Below are positions 1-11,496 of a stretch of 64,000 nucleotides of DNA, one piece after another (the first letter of the stretch is position 1; every line of letters starts with the position of its first letter). Location of the stretch: assembly GCA_030068075.1 (NCBI GenBank), contig CM057825.1, positions 119,550,322-119,614,321 on the forward strand, read 5' to 3'. The DNA comes from Paguma larvata. Lineage: Eukaryota > Chordata > Mammalia > Carnivora > Viverridae. Made by a program: the position numbers and the translations under genes. Below the pieces are notes generated by a model, which saw only the letters and a program-made list of their open reading frames with translations, was not told where the DNA came from and did not search any database.

Positions 1-2891
1 GGAGCCCAGTGAGTCATCAGTCGCTTCCCAGCCGTGCATTACTGGTCAGTTAAGGCCTCTCCCCTCCGTTGCATTCTGTCATCAGGGAGCCGTGCCAGGC
101 TGGCTTTCCCTGGAGTCGCTGCCAAAGCTTTATTCACTGCCACAGAGTACCTTCGCGTCTGGCACAGGCCAGTTTGCAGAGCGTCGGACAGCTCCAAAGG
201 GCTGCCGTCTGTCTGCGAGTGTGAAGACCCCGTGGGCCCCTGGGCCCGGCTGGCCTTGCTTTCACTGTACCCCTGCTCCTGAACAGAGCCTGAGGGGTGG
301 CATGCGTGCCCAGCATGAGTCTACCCTCCGTGGCAGGAAGAGGAAGGGGGACCCTCCCGGGTGGGAGAGAAGCAGGTTTTCCTCTTCCCCTAGAGAAGGG
401 CCGAGGTCTGCCACCTGAGGGGGCCACCAGGTGCCCAGGGAAGGGGAAACTTGGCAAGAACAGTCCAGGAGCACACGGGCGGCTCCGCGATGTCCGCCAG
501 CGGGAGCTCGGAACCCCTGGGGCCTGCCTGTCGAGGGCTCGGGTCGTCTGACTGTCCCCCCACCCCACCCCCCGCCGGAGCCAGCCAGCTTCCTCCATCC
601 TCGCGAGCTAGCCCAGGTTGGGGACACCCCCTTTCTGAGGGCAGCGTGGGTCAGTCCTCCCTCTGGCCCCTTCCAGAGGACTAGAGCCCAGGTCACACAG
701 TCGGCTTGTTCAGGGTGCCGTGAAGGTCATACGTTCGTTCCGGCTTCCTGTCTCACCATGTCATTATCGTCACGTGTCCTTGGGAGGTTGCTCGATGTCC
801 CGAGTTTGTGTCTCTGTGGTCAGCCCACCTTGCAGGATCCGAGGAGCACGTCAGGTGGCAGCTCAGCGCGCGGCCGCGGTATAGGAGCCCCCCACGCACG
901 TTGTTACGGGGCCAGCAGCCGTCAGTAGGGGTCCCCTATCCTGAAGCCGAGCCCTGCCAGTCTCTCAGTATGCGACTGTAGCGAACCAAATCCCCCAGGA
1001 CGGGGCCATTGACTCCAGGGAGGGTCCTTATCCCATCCGAGCTCCTCTCAGCCTCACTCATCTCAGGCACGCCTACAGATCTCGGAATAGACGCCCAGGC
1101 CACTCTCGGACCACGCGCTCCGCGCAAAAGCAGTGCTGCGGCTTTCTGTCCACTGAGAAATCCTGGTCTCCTATCAACTGTGAAGTCTCGTGATGGGCCT
1201 GGTGTCTAGGAACCCCAGGGTGGCCTGCCTTCCTCAAGGAATCCGGGCACCCGTCCTGACCTCTGGTTAGCAGCAGGAGCCTTAGAGGCTTGGTAGTGAC
1301 ACAGAGTTGCTAATCTAAACTCCAGCTGTGCTGGCGTTCCAAGAATTGACCCTAAAGCCGGAGTATTAGATTTCAAAGCGCTGGGATTCAGCTGGCCTGG
1401 AAATCCCACCAGAAGGATAAAGACTTCGCTTCTAAATGCATTTGGAGCCACCAACGCCAAGAATTAAATTACGGTATCGGCATCCATATTTTATCATGAG
1501 GGGTTATTTAAATACAGCAAAAGTCAATCAGCCCCATGTATTGCTCGGTAATGAGCTACAGCCTGTCAGAGGGAGCCTCGGAGGAAGGCCTCAGCCCGGG
1601 GACTGAAATGACAGGAGGTTGAGAAGTCCTTTGCTTCCAAACAGGAGGGCCAGAAGAGACTAGCATCCCTCCGTCTCGTTGACAAATTCTTCTTCAGTGC
1701 ATCCCACTGCCCAGAACCTTCCTGGGGGTGCAGCCATGAAGAGACTGGCCGGTACCCCTGCCTTCTCAGGGCTGATGTCTACACAGGGAGCAGGCCTCAA
1801 CCGGGAGGGAAGGGGTAGAGGCATGTTGGGGAGTGGCAGGCACTGGGGCGTGGTCGGGGGTGAGTCGGGTAGATGCGGTGGAGAGTGACAGGTTAGAGGG
1901 ACAACCACGGATTCGGGGGGGGGGCCCTCAGAGAGGCCGAGGTCTTTGTCTCTCACCTCCCCATGACCCCACGGCAGTTCTGAGAAACAGCCAAAGACAG
2001 CGAATCGTTTTCTCCCTCCTAAGAGCCTGCATGCAGAAGGCGTGACTTTGCCCCGGGCAGGAGGGCTCTGACCAGAGAATCGTGGCTCCAGAAAGCTAGG
2101 GTGCCGCCGAGCAGCAGCCACAGCTAGCGGAGGCCACACAGCGTGTGCCCGTGACCTGCGCCAGGCACTGCAAGCGGAATGGCTCCAGGCCTCTCTCCCG
2201 TCCCCTCGACGGCCCCGCAAGGGTTAAGTCTCAGTTTCGGAAGGGAGGAACCTGGGACCCACAGAGGGAAGTGGCTTTCGGGTCACATAGTTGTTAGTGG
2301 CCGAGCTTGGATGTAAGGCCAGGTCCCATGGCCCCAAGCCCAAGATGCCCGGACAGATTCTGCACTTCACGGTCGGGCGGCTCCTTCACGCTTGTTCCTT
2401 TTCTCCTCCTCTCCCTCGACGCCTTCTGCGGGAAGATGTCTGCTCTGCCCTCCCTCCATCCCGCAGAGCCCTGCGGAAACTTTTCCCGCCTCCCGGATGG
2501 CCAGGCCTGAGCTCTTTCTCCAGATTAGTCTTCCAGGACGCGGCCTGCCAGCCTCTCAGTGGTGCCGGAAGAATTTCGCATTTCGGGTGTGCCTGGATAC
2601 TGCGCAGAGTTACGGTCTGTCTCAGCGGTCACTCGTGCGGTTCTGTACCGCCAAGTAACAGCCCACCCTAGAAGTGAGTGGCTTCGAACACCTAGGGTCA
2701 GTCATCTTGCTCACAGATCTACAATTCGCCCACTGGGGCTCAGGAGCGCACCTGGGCTCCGCGTGGCACCAGCTGGGGGCTGGCAGGTCAGGCCCTGGGA
2801 CTTGCTTCGTGTCTGCGGGTGTCTCTGTGGCTGCTTGGGCCCCCGCACAGCATGGTGGGTAGGTCGGTTCCAAGACCTGACCAAGTTCCTG

Positions 2892-3022
2892 TCTGAGCTG
2901 ACAGCACAAAGCCTGCTTGGGATTCTCTCTCTCCCTCCCTCTCTCTGTGCCCCTCCCCTCCTCATGCGTGTGCTCTTTCTCTCAAATAAATTAACTTGGA
3001 AAAAAAAAAAAAACAACAACAA
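2892..3022 (+). repeat. Feline tRNA-Lys-derived SINE, 3' fragment
   Basis: Only the 3' part of the element remains: CTGAGCTGACAGCACAAAGC, GCCTGCTTGGGATTCTCTCT, a CT-rich body, CAAATAAATTAA and an A-rich tail ending in (CAA)n. Confidence 0.85.
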
Positions 3023-3581
3023 CGGTCCATAAGAAAACCCATTCCACTGCCGCTCTGGTCCCTTCGTTACATCAGGGAGGTCTTAGATTGGCCCTAGCTT
3101 GTCTTTGAACTTGTATAACTCTTGGATCTCTCTTTGTATCAAAAGAGCAGGCTTTCGGCTTCAGTTTAATAATAGGGTCTTTTTAATTTGTTTTCGCGGT
3201 CACTTTATCATAAACTTGGTCTTTCATTCATGGTAATGATATGACATTTCCCTTTTAAATAAATTTATTTTAGCAAAACGTGAGTGCTTTCAAAAGCAGT
3301 AAGCACAGGCTCCAGATTGACTGTCACGTGCGCGCACAGACAAGGAGGTTCCTTCTTCTGTTGCCGCAATAGCTTATGAACAACCCGAATGGCCATCAGC
3401 TGGGGAGCTGTTTGGTCACAGGGAGTCATTAGCGTGGCTGTGACCAGAACGAGGCAGGCCTGTGTGCGAGTGTGTCACCGAGACGCACGGGCATGTGATG
3501 GAAGTGCTTGGCAGAGCCCGTGGCGGGCTCCCCTTGGTGATGGACAAGGCAGGGAGGACGTCCCCACACTTGGAAGTGCGC

Positions 3582-3606
3582 GGGGGGGGGGGGGGGGGGG
3601 CGGGGG
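3582..3606 (+). repeat. Poly-G tract
   Basis: 19 consecutive G, one C, then five more G. Length is probably variable and error-prone in assemblies; it could form G-quadruplexes. Confidence 0.9.
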
Positions 3607-4329
3607 ATGCCTCTGGCGGGGGGTGGACCGGGCAGACTTCATCACCCACCATCAAGAAGGTCACAGCGTTTTTAACGGGAGCACAGCAATGTGTTGGTCT
3701 CCCCCAACGGGAGGCAAGCCACAGCTCCACGGCCCAGGGCTGTGATGGAGACCTCTGCCCTCCCCCCTGCTGTGTCTGTAGGGTGCGGTCTCCCCCAACA
3801 GTCCGACTTGGTCTCCACCACGTTCTGTGGCCCCGAGCCGCCTGGGACACTGGCTAGCCTTGCTCTTCTCAGTCTGGCCGCCTAGGACGAGGCCTGACCG
3901 GAGCGCTCGGGCTCGCACACATCTCTCTGGCCGGTTTGGAAAGGTGCACGCCTGTGTACCCAGGGTGCTGTTGGAGAGACCAGTTTCTTGTCGTCACTCT
4001 GTTTGCTATGACGGTCACCGCCTTTCTGATCAGGCAAAGCCTGCTGGCCAACAGCTCAGCCTGGTGCTGCCTCCCAACCCTTCCCGGGCCCCAGAAGGAT
4101 CCGAGGCCCTTGGTGGAGGGACGCAGAAAGAGATTCACTTTCCTCTTTGCTCCCACAGACGACGTAAATGACCTTGATCCTCCCCCCACCCTTAATCCCG
4201 CCTTGTCCTCTCCAAAAAGACAATCACCGTGCACCCTGCCAGACCGTTTCTCAACTCTCCCTCTTTTACCACCCACGTGCTGGAGCCCATAGAGCATACA
4301 CGGCACGGTTTGGCGAGGCTTCGTTTTAT

Positions 4330-4780
4330 ACAGATTGCGTTACACCACGCACGTCAGGCTGCAGCTCGCTTTTTTCCCTCGACGGTATGTTCTTGAGACT
4401 TGACTTTGTTGAAATAGCTGGCGATCTAAGTCGTTCCTTGTTACTGCCATATGTTTTCGCACTGAACGAACATGCACAATTTTTGTTGTTTTTGTTTTTG
4501 TTTCTGTGGCTTTTTTGAGGCTCTCCCTGGTTGTGGGACATTTGGGTCACTCCGGACCCAAACCCTGCCATCCACATCCTTGTTCATGCCTCTTGGCTCT
4601 CGCGTGTGTTTTGCTTGGGAACATACCAATCGCCAGGTCATACGGTGTAAAAGTTTCAGTTTAAATAAACAATACTAATTTGCCCTTTCAAAATGTCTAT
4701 GTTAATTTGTTCTAGAAGTCTTGGGAAATCCTTGTCAGGTTTTCTGTGTCCTCACCAGTCCTCACCTCCCAGGCGATGGG
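4330..4780 (-). repeat. Old L1 3'-UTR-type fragment
   Basis: Phrases resembling the inverted L1 3' region appear in order: 'GGGACATTTGGGTCACTCC', 'CCAGGTCATACGGTGTAA', 'AATTTGCCCTTTCAAAA', 'GTCCTCACCAGTCCTCACC'. It is heavily diverged and its borders are uncertain. Confidence 0.4.
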
Positions 4781-5053
4781 TAGAAGGCAATATCTTGTTT
4801 AAAAATGTTTTCCTGTGTTCGCGTGAGGTCGAGCACCTTTGTGCGTGTTTATTGGCTGCCCCCATTCTCTTGTGTCTGAATGACCTCTGGGAGTCCTTCA
4901 CCATTTACTGCAAGATCTTTTGTCTCTTAGAGGTATTTTGCAAATATCTCACCGACTCCCTAAAGTCATGTGTTATATAGGAGTTAAGTGTTAATGTTGC
5001 TATAATCATTTGCTAATCTTGTATTTATTTTTTTGTATGTGTTGATTCATCCT

Positions 5054-5278
5054 ATTTATTTATTTATTTATTTATTTATTAATGTTTATTCTTGAGAGAG
5101 AGACAAAGTACAAGCAGGGGAGAGGCAGAGAGAGAGAGGGAGACACAGAATCCGAAGCAGGCTCCACGCTCTGAGCTGTCAGCACAGAGCCCGACGCGGG
5201 GCTCGAACTCATAAACCATGAGATCATGACCTGAACTGAAGTCGGATGCTTAACCAACTGAGCCACCCAGACGCCCCT
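5054..5278 (-). repeat. Feline SINE, full length, inverted
   Basis: Starts with (TTTA)n, then GAGAGAGAGACAAAG, GAAGCAGGCTCCACGCTCTG, GGGCTCGAACTCA and the inverted head ACTGAGCCACCCAGACGCCCC. Confidence 0.95.
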
Positions 5279-5370
5279 CTTATTTGTTTTTTAAAGAAAC
5301 CCTGCCCTGCCCTACCCCTAAGATCACATGCGTATTCCCCTATATTGTCTTCTGTTGATTTTTGAAAATT

Positions 5371-5567
5371 TTGATTTTTATTTATTTATTTATTTATCTG
5401 AGAAAGAGAGCAAGTGGGGAGGGGCAGAGAGAGACAGAGGCAGAGGCTCTGAAGCAGGCTCTGTGCTGACAGAAGAGAGCCCGATGCGGGGCTCGAACTC
5501 ATGAATGATAAGATCGTGACCTGAGCCGAAGTCGGATGTTTAACCAGGTGAGCCGCCCAGGCGCCCC
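5371..5567 (-). repeat. Feline SINE, inverted
   Basis: (TTTA)n tail complement, GAAAGAGAGCAAG, GGGGCTCGAACTCATGAATG, then GTGAGCCGCCCAGGCGCCCC. It lies 90 bp after another inverted SINE, and short AAAATTTT repeats flank it. Confidence 0.95.
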
Positions 5568-5613
5568 TGTAAAATTTTAAACTAGAACCTTTGAAACAGT
5601 GGCGTTGGCGGGG

Positions 5614-5653
5614 GAGGGACGCAGGAGGTTCACGAGGGACGCAGGAGGTTCAC
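5614..5653 (+). repeat. 20-bp tandem duplication
   Basis: The unit GAGGGACGCAGGAGGTTCAC occurs twice back to back without mismatch. Confidence 0.9.
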
Positions 5654-7247
5654 GTGGGCCACAGGCCGTTCCCAGGAGTCAGGCAGAGAGGCTTATGAGG
5701 TCACCACGCCCTGCCAGTCCTCCCCATGTCCCCACGTCCCTCCCAGTACCTCGGCACTGACGGCTCCTCTGTCATGGAACAAAGCCCGGGGTGCCCGAGT
5801 GAAGGCAGCAGCCCTCAGACTAGACCGTGGGTGGGACTGGGTTCCGTTCAGCAGCCCCTCCCCTGGGTCCCCCTCCACCGGAGACGCCCAGAGATGAGCA
5901 GACAACCCCTGTCCCCATGGGAGCAGCGGAGGGCTGAGGTGGGGAAGGAGTTCCCCAAGATGATACCAGGACGCCCACGGACGCGCCCCCACAGCATCCC
6001 CTGGTCTTCCTGGAGGAAGCCCACTTCATTGCCCCTTAACTGCCCCCAAAGCTCCTGAAAAGCCAGAAGCTCCCTCCCTCTGGAGGCCCTGGCTCTCCCT
6101 GGCCGATTGCCTTTTACTTATGAAATCCCTCCCCGGGGGGCAGGGGGGAAAGGTTGATGTCTCAATTGTGTTTCTGAAGGTTCTTCCCCTTTGGGGTTTT
6201 GTCCTTCCTTTTTTGTGCTTGGGGGCCAAGGTAGCCGGTCCTTTTTTTCTCCCCCCTGAAGCTCTTAAGGACCCCCGGCTTTATGAGGGGGTTGCCTGCC
6301 CACAAACCCCACTGTCGCAGCAGACAAAACCCCGTGGACGCCGCCAGCCACGGCTGCGTCTGCTCTCCCTGGCCACACGGTGAGGGGCGTGTCTCCTGTG
6401 CATGTAAAGAGAAAAGAAACCCTAGGATCCCTACTTCCTGCTTGTCGGGGGGCAGGGGGTGGGAGAAAGGGACAGAGGAAAGAAAAAGCGCCCCTTATCA
6501 TTTTGTCTTCCATTTAGAAAAGTAAAAGATTGTCATTGAGGAAAATGTTGCAAGTACTGAGTAAAGAAAATAAACTCTATATGCTGCAAAGAACATACTG
6601 GAAAAAATGGACAAGTGGGCTTCCGCGTCTGAATACAGAGGGCCGGGAGGGACACTAGACATTCTGGATGCCGTGATTTTTAGAAATCTTCTAAGGCTTG
6701 GCTAGGTCGTTGGGAAGGGGGGGAAGACCGTTGCTGCAGAATAAGAAGAAAGCAGACGGCTAATTCTGCCCGGTGCTGGTGTCTGCCATGGGGCCGCCGG
6801 CCCTCCTAGGCGGGCCTACCCCTGGGAGGACGCATACAGACACGAAGCCCTTAAAAGCCCAGAGGGTGTACTGGAAGCCGTCGCCATGAAGCCACAATCC
6901 CAAACGGATTCGCTTCCCGAGGGTCGGACGGAGCCGTGTGCGGGAAGGTGGTGCCAGGAGAGGAGGGGGGTTTAACCCGTCTCCCTAGATCCGGATGGAA
7001 AGCAAAAATGAGGAGGGGGGGGCACGGGTGTTAAATCCTTGGGGAATACCTGAGCCCAAGTTTGTCATCACTGTGTCTCGGCGGAGAGTTCTACTGTCTG
7101 TGTTGCCTCCCCTCCCCTCCCCCACCCTCCCGCCTCCAACAACATAAGCCAAATATGTGGTTACGGCGCTTTCGATAGAACCCACTGGGGCGCTTCAGGT
7201 ATCCCACAGCTGGAAGGTAGCAGCTCGCAGCTGTAAATTTGCTAGAA

Positions 7248-7335
7248 CTCCAGCCGTACACTTAAAATGGGTGCATTTTATGGTATATAAATGATAACTC
7301 AGTAAAGCCGCTTCAAAAAAAAAAAAAAAATCCAA
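7248..7335 (+). repeat. L1 3' end fragment
   Basis: GTACACTTAAAATGGGTGCA, TTTTATGGTATATAAATGA and CTCAGTAAAGC followed by poly-A is the typical 3' end of ancient mammalian L1. Confidence 0.6.
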
Positions 7336-7369
7336 AAAAAACCCATCTACCATTCTTGTCATCAGAAAC

Positions 7370-8070
7370 CTCTCCTAATGTTTCAGTTTTATTTTCTGCA
7401 TTTGTATTTTCTTTTTAGGGATACTTCTTTAAAAAAAAATATCAAAATCAGAATAGTACAGTTCTTACCCTTTTCCATTTCAAATGTCAGGGTCTTCTCT
7501 CATGCCGTTGCAATTATTCGTAAGTAGGATTTTATACCTGGGTTTTTAATATGTACTTCCAAAGCACCTCTTGAGTACTTTCTCATTTTAAAATAATTTC
7601 AAGGAGGGGCGCCTGGGTGACTCAGTTGGTTGAGCGTCCGGCTCTTGGTTTCGGCTCAGGTCGTGATCTCACGGTTCGTGGGTTTAAGCTCCCAGTCCCA
7701 GGCTCTGCACTCAGCGTGGGGACCGCTTAGGATTCTCTCTCCCCTACTCTTTCTGCCCCTCCCCTGCTCACGCGTTCTGTCTCAAAAAATAAATATTTGA
7801 AATAATTTCAAGGAAGACAGTGGTATACAATGCAAAAATTTAAGTTCTCTCATCAATACCCCCTCCCAGATATGCACTCTGCCCCCCCGACTCCCCCACC
7901 CCCACCCCCCGGCCATTCTCACTTCCCTTTCCATAGGCAACCATTGTTCACAGTTTGGTTACACATAATTTTTAAATGGGTATATCATTTTGCATGTGAT
8001 GGGGAAAAAAGAATCATACTCAAATCGTTCCCCTATTTGGGGACATTTAGGTTGTTTCCTGTTTGAGCTG
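7370..8070 (-). repeat. Old L1 3'-UTR-type fragment, split by a SINE
   Basis: Left part (7370-7590) is AT-rich. The right part has AGGCAACCATTGTTCACAG, 'GCATGTGATGGGG', 'CCCTATTTGGGGACATTTAG' and GGTTGTTTCCTG, as in inverted L1 3' regions. A feline SINE interrupts it at 7606-7799. Confidence 0.45.
7606..7799 (+). repeat. Feline SINE with 15-bp target-site duplication
   Basis: Head GGGGCGCCTGGGTGACTCAG, body and tail CAAAAAATAAATATTTG. The perfect duplication AAATAATTTCAAGGA flanks it at 7591-7605 and 7800-7814. Confidence 0.97.
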
Positions 8071-8305
8071 TTGAACAAAAAAAGAAAAATGGGGCAGAGA
8101 ATTCCTTTGGAGGAAATTCAAAGCAGACCGTAGATTTCACGGTCCCGTCTTACTCTGGTGATGTCAAAGCCATCAGGGACAGGCACCAAACTAGACCTTG
8201 AACTTGAGGATAATTTCCAAGTAAGAGAAGGGGCCCAGCAGACGGTGAGGATTCCGTGTTAAATGCTTTACCAGGTCTGTTCTCATTTAAAGCGCCAAAC
8301 ATCTC

Positions 8306-8494
8306 GGGGTGCCTGAGCGACCCCGTCGGTGGATCGTCTGACTCTCGATTTCACCTGTAGTCATGATCCCAGGGCTGCGGCGTCTAGCCCCGTCGTCGGG
8401 GTCTGCGCTGAGCGAGGAGCCTGCTTAACATCCCATCTCCCTCCCTCTCTGCCTCTCCACTGCTCATGCTGTCTCTCTCAAAAAAATAAATCTG
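8306..8494 (+). repeat. Older, diverged SINE
   Basis: GGGGTGCCTGAGCGACCCCG head, then CT-rich body and CAAAAAAATAAATCTG tail. Outer target duplication AAGC(G/C)CCAAACATCTC lies at 8290-8305 and 8732-8747, so 8726-8731 is the rest of its tail. Confidence 0.9.
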
Positions 8495-8725
8495 GGGGCG
8501 CCTGGGTGGCTCAGTCGGTTGGGCGGGCGACTTCAGCTCGGGTCATGATCTTGCAGTCTGCGAGTTTGAGCCCTGCGTCGGGCTCTGTGCTTACGGCTCA
8601 GAGCCTGGAGTCTGCTTCCGATTCTGTGTCTCCCTCTCTCTGCCCGTCCCCTGTTCACGCTGTGCCTCTATGTCTCTCAATAATAAATAAACATTAAAAA
8701 AATCATTAAAAAAATAATAAATCTG
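8495..8725 (+). repeat. Younger feline SINE inserted in the tail of another SINE
   Basis: Clean head GGGGCGCCTGGGTGGCTCAG, and tail with AATAATAAATAAACATTAAA. The duplication AATAAATCTG is at 8485-8494 and 8716-8725, inside the tail of the preceding SINE. Confidence 0.95.
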
Positions 8726-8999
8726 TATATAAAGCCCCAAACATCTCAAAATAAGGGAGTTTATTCCCATCCTACAGATGAAAAAGTGTGGTTCATACAC
8801 GTGGCCCTTGTATACACCACCTAGTACAAAGGTCAGCTCTCAGTTGCCAGACACCAGATTGGAAGTGTGATGGTTCCAGAACCAGGCAGGGCACCGTCGT
8901 TTTCCTGCGCACCTTCCCTTAAATCAGGCAAACACTGTCACAGCTGCCAACCATCATCTGTCTGCAAGGAAGCCCTGAAATGTTACCAGGGTTCTCGGC

Positions 9000-9140
9000 T
9001 GATTTTTCTTAGCTACGGCTTGAGCGCCTGGGGCCCAGTAAACATTGTTCTAGTAACGTCTTACGTACTAGATTCCACCATCACTCTGAGAGGGGTGGGG
9101 ACCTTCCCAAGTTGCCCAGCGTGACTCAGAGAAGGGGCTC
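9000..9140 (-). repeat. Possible MIR fragment
   Basis: 'AGTAAACATTGTTCTAGTAA', 'CCACCATCACTCTGAGAGG' and 'CAAGTTGCCCAGCGTGACTC' follow the order of an inverted MIR, but it is strongly diverged. It ends about 150 bp before an exon. Confidence 0.35.
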
Positions 9141-9290
9141 GGTCTCAGGTGTGCGTGCGCCTCCGAGTCCGGGGTCTGCCCGCCGAGTGCTGCCGCCCAG
9201 CAAGCCATCCCGCGCGCCCCGTCTCCATCAGGCAGCGAGGCAGCGCCGCCGCCCCGCCCCTCACTCTGTTCTCCCTGTCCTTGTTCCCAG

Positions 9291-9442
9291 ACAACAGCGA
9301 CCTGATCGCGTGCACGGTGACCACCAAGGATGGCGGCATGGTCCAGCGGTTCCTGGCTGTCGACATTTACCAGATGAGCTTAGTGGAGCCCGACGTGTCC
9401 AGGCTTGGCTGGGGAGTGGTCAAGTTCGCAGGCCTGCTGCAG
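9291..9442 (+). CDS. CLEC16A: CLEC16A coding exon (inferred exon 20)
   Basis: 152-bp internal exon. The acceptor is TTGTTCCCAG and the donor CTGCAG/GTACGG. The first two bases (AC) complete an Asp codon whose G must come from the preceding exon, and the exon ends on a complete codon. It encodes (D)NSDLIACTVTTKDGG, then a segment with MVQRFLAVDIYQ, and ends FAGLLQ. This belongs to the conserved ordered middle/C-terminal part of CLEC16A, just before the segment containing IRCIIAKQRLAKGR. No stop or frameshift is present. Despite the gene's name, no functional C-type lectin fold is visible. The frame continues directly into the exon at 11909. Confidence 0.97.
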
Positions 9443-10654
9443 GTACGGTGGCCGGGAACCCTGGGAGCGCTTCTCGGTTGCCTGGATACACGCACGCGCG
9501 CACGCATGCGAATCCTCTATCTCTACAGTTAATTTCTGATGACACAATGACTCCGTGAACAGATTGGCATTGGAAAAACTAAAAAAGTGAAAATCCTGCA
9601 CAGATAAGGGTCAGGTGCGCTTTGACCCAAACCCTCAGTTCTTCCACTTTCTCCTGCGTTATCAGGATGGCCTTCCAGAGCTGGCGCTCTGCCAAACGCA
9701 CACGTGACTGTAACGGCACGCGCTGTTTATAAACATTGTGTGCACACACTTGAGAGGGTGTGTGTGTGTGCGTTGAATAGTGTCACGCTGAACGTAGTCT
9801 AAACTTTTGTTTCTTCCTCCCCACTCCAAATTTGCCTCAGAGCTGACCACGTTAGTACATGCAGACGCGCTGGTTTCCTTTTCACGGCTGCTCGACCATG
9901 CCAAGGCACAGCGAGGCAGGGCCCCGGGGCTGTCGCCAGCTCGTTACCTTTGCAGACAACGCCGCCTCGCACAGAAGCGTCCTGACTTCCACGTGTGCTT
10001 GAGTGTGGCCTCGTCCTCACCCCTTTTCTGGCAGAGATGGGCTCTGCGTTGCCAAACGCAAGCTGGGGCGCGGTTTCCTTTTTGTTTGTCTGTGTGATGG
10101 GTGAACTCACGTCAGCTCAACAGCTGGATGAAGCCGAGAAAGGAGGGTGGAAAACAGCCTTCCAGCCCCCACTGCCTGGCACACACCCCCGTCCCCGGAT
10201 GTGCAGCCAAGTCTTCCAGGCCCGAGACGTGCCCTGCCCTGGGGCCGCGCCCTCCCTTGCTGGTCGCCGGCGAGGTCTCGCGCGGGGCCGACCCACGTCC
10301 CCCTCCGCACAGTGTGGCCCGCCGGCAGCACCCCACTCTCTGAGGGAGCCGCCCGTGTGTTTGACGATGCCGTTGCAACCTTTCCCCCAGCCTCCTCTCT
10401 TTCAAGATCTTTCCCCTTAAAACCGTCTTTTATAGAGGGTGACGTGAGAAACTATGCGAAGAATCTTCCGTTTAAAAAAAAAAGCCTTCCCTCTAAGAGG
10501 TGGTCCATTAGGGGACTTCGTGCTTCTTACTTATCTAGACTTATGATCACTTTCCTTTAGAATTTAGTGTCAGCAAAGCGTTTTTCTCCCTCGAAGGATT
10601 AATACATGTCCTCCGTCAGACAACGAAAGCCACATCAACCTTTCCTTTTGGTCG

Positions 10655-10770
10655 CCTTCCAGTAGCTGCTATTTATTTGTCAGGCCGTTCCCATGGGCCA
10701 GGTTCTCCACCTTCAACGTGGACTATCTCCTCTCATCCTCACTGCAACATTTTGCGGCAGGTATTACTTT
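10655..10770 (-). repeat. MIR fragment
   Basis: 'CAACGTGGACTATCTCCTCT', 'CATCCTCACTGCAAC' and 'GGCAGGTATTAC' match the inverted MIR 3' half. Confidence 0.45.
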
Positions 10771-11496
10771 CAAGGAGCCTGTGCCCAATGCAATGCCCAC
10801 AAACAGCAACCCTCTTACTCCGTGAGCCTTTTTAGCGTGTCCCTCACCTCCTCCAGCACGTCCGACTTGCACGTCGTGCCTTTGTCTTGCGTCACCTCAA
10901 ACCCTTGTGGGAGGCAGCTTCTTTACACAGAAAACCCATTCTGAGGTTTTAGATGGGATTCGTCCTTATCATGCTTGCTATGGGTGAGTCTCTCCTGCGC
11001 CTTTCAAACGCAGCTTCCTTCACTTGCCTGCCAAGTGGCCCTCCCTGTCCCGCCTCGGGGTTAGCATTCTCTGTTAGGGACCAGAAATTCTTCAGAGACG
11101 TACCCACGGTGCCAAGGATGCCCCCTTCTGAAGGGAAACCAGGAAGGTGCCCGTCAGTAGATGAGTGCATGTATCTGAGACCACGGCAGGTGGCTACGGG
11201 CATTTTGGTTTGTTCTCTCTAGTTGCTCAGAAGCGAGGAAGAACTGATGGAGTCCGATCTTTGAGTCCCCGTGGCCCCTTGAAGAGGCCGGTGCACCCAT
11301 TTAAGCGGTAGCTAACCCAGGTCCTTGTGGGCAGGGTCCCAGCCCCCACGACCAGCGTGGGCTCACCGTGCGCACCTGTGTGTGCCTACCGGGTCCTGTC
11401 TGCGAGGCCTGGTTTGGTTCGGGAGGCTTCTCTTCTGGGGCAAAAGCAAAGTTGGGGGCAGTTTGGGAAACCTCATTTTTTAATAAACTATTTATT

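Larger units (their letters stand above)
8255..8860 (-). repeat. MIR fragment split by nested SINEs
   Basis: 'TAAATGCTTTACCAGGTCTG', 'TTCTCATTTAAAGC' and, after the SINEs, 'GAGTTTATTCCCATCCTACA', 'GATGAAAAAGTG' follow the inverted MIR consensus. Two + strand SINEs sit inside. Confidence 0.55.
1..9290 (+). other. CLEC16A: CLEC16A intron 19, 3' end
   Basis: Non-coding sequence upstream of the first recognisable exon. It ends in a pyrimidine-rich acceptor (CTGTCCTTGTTCCCAG, AG at 9289-9290). It holds feline SINEs (2892-3022, 5054-5278, 5371-5567, 7606-7799, 8306-8494, 8495-8725), L1 3'-end pieces (about 4330-4780, 7248-7335, 7370-8070), MIR pieces (about 8255-8860, 9000-9140), a G tract at 3582-3606 and a 20-bp tandem duplication at 5614-5653. 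The remainder (for example 1-2890, 5580-7240) looks unique; I see no exon there. In human this intron carries the type 1 diabetes/MS association and contacts the DEXI promoter. Whether the window part is the functional piece is unknown. Confidence 0.85.

Noticed and set aside
8495..8570. tRNA-like heads with A/B-box sequence
   Set aside because: These are the tRNA-derived 5' ends of SINEs, not functional tRNA genes. No intact cloverleaf with a normal anticodon arm was seen outside the SINEs.
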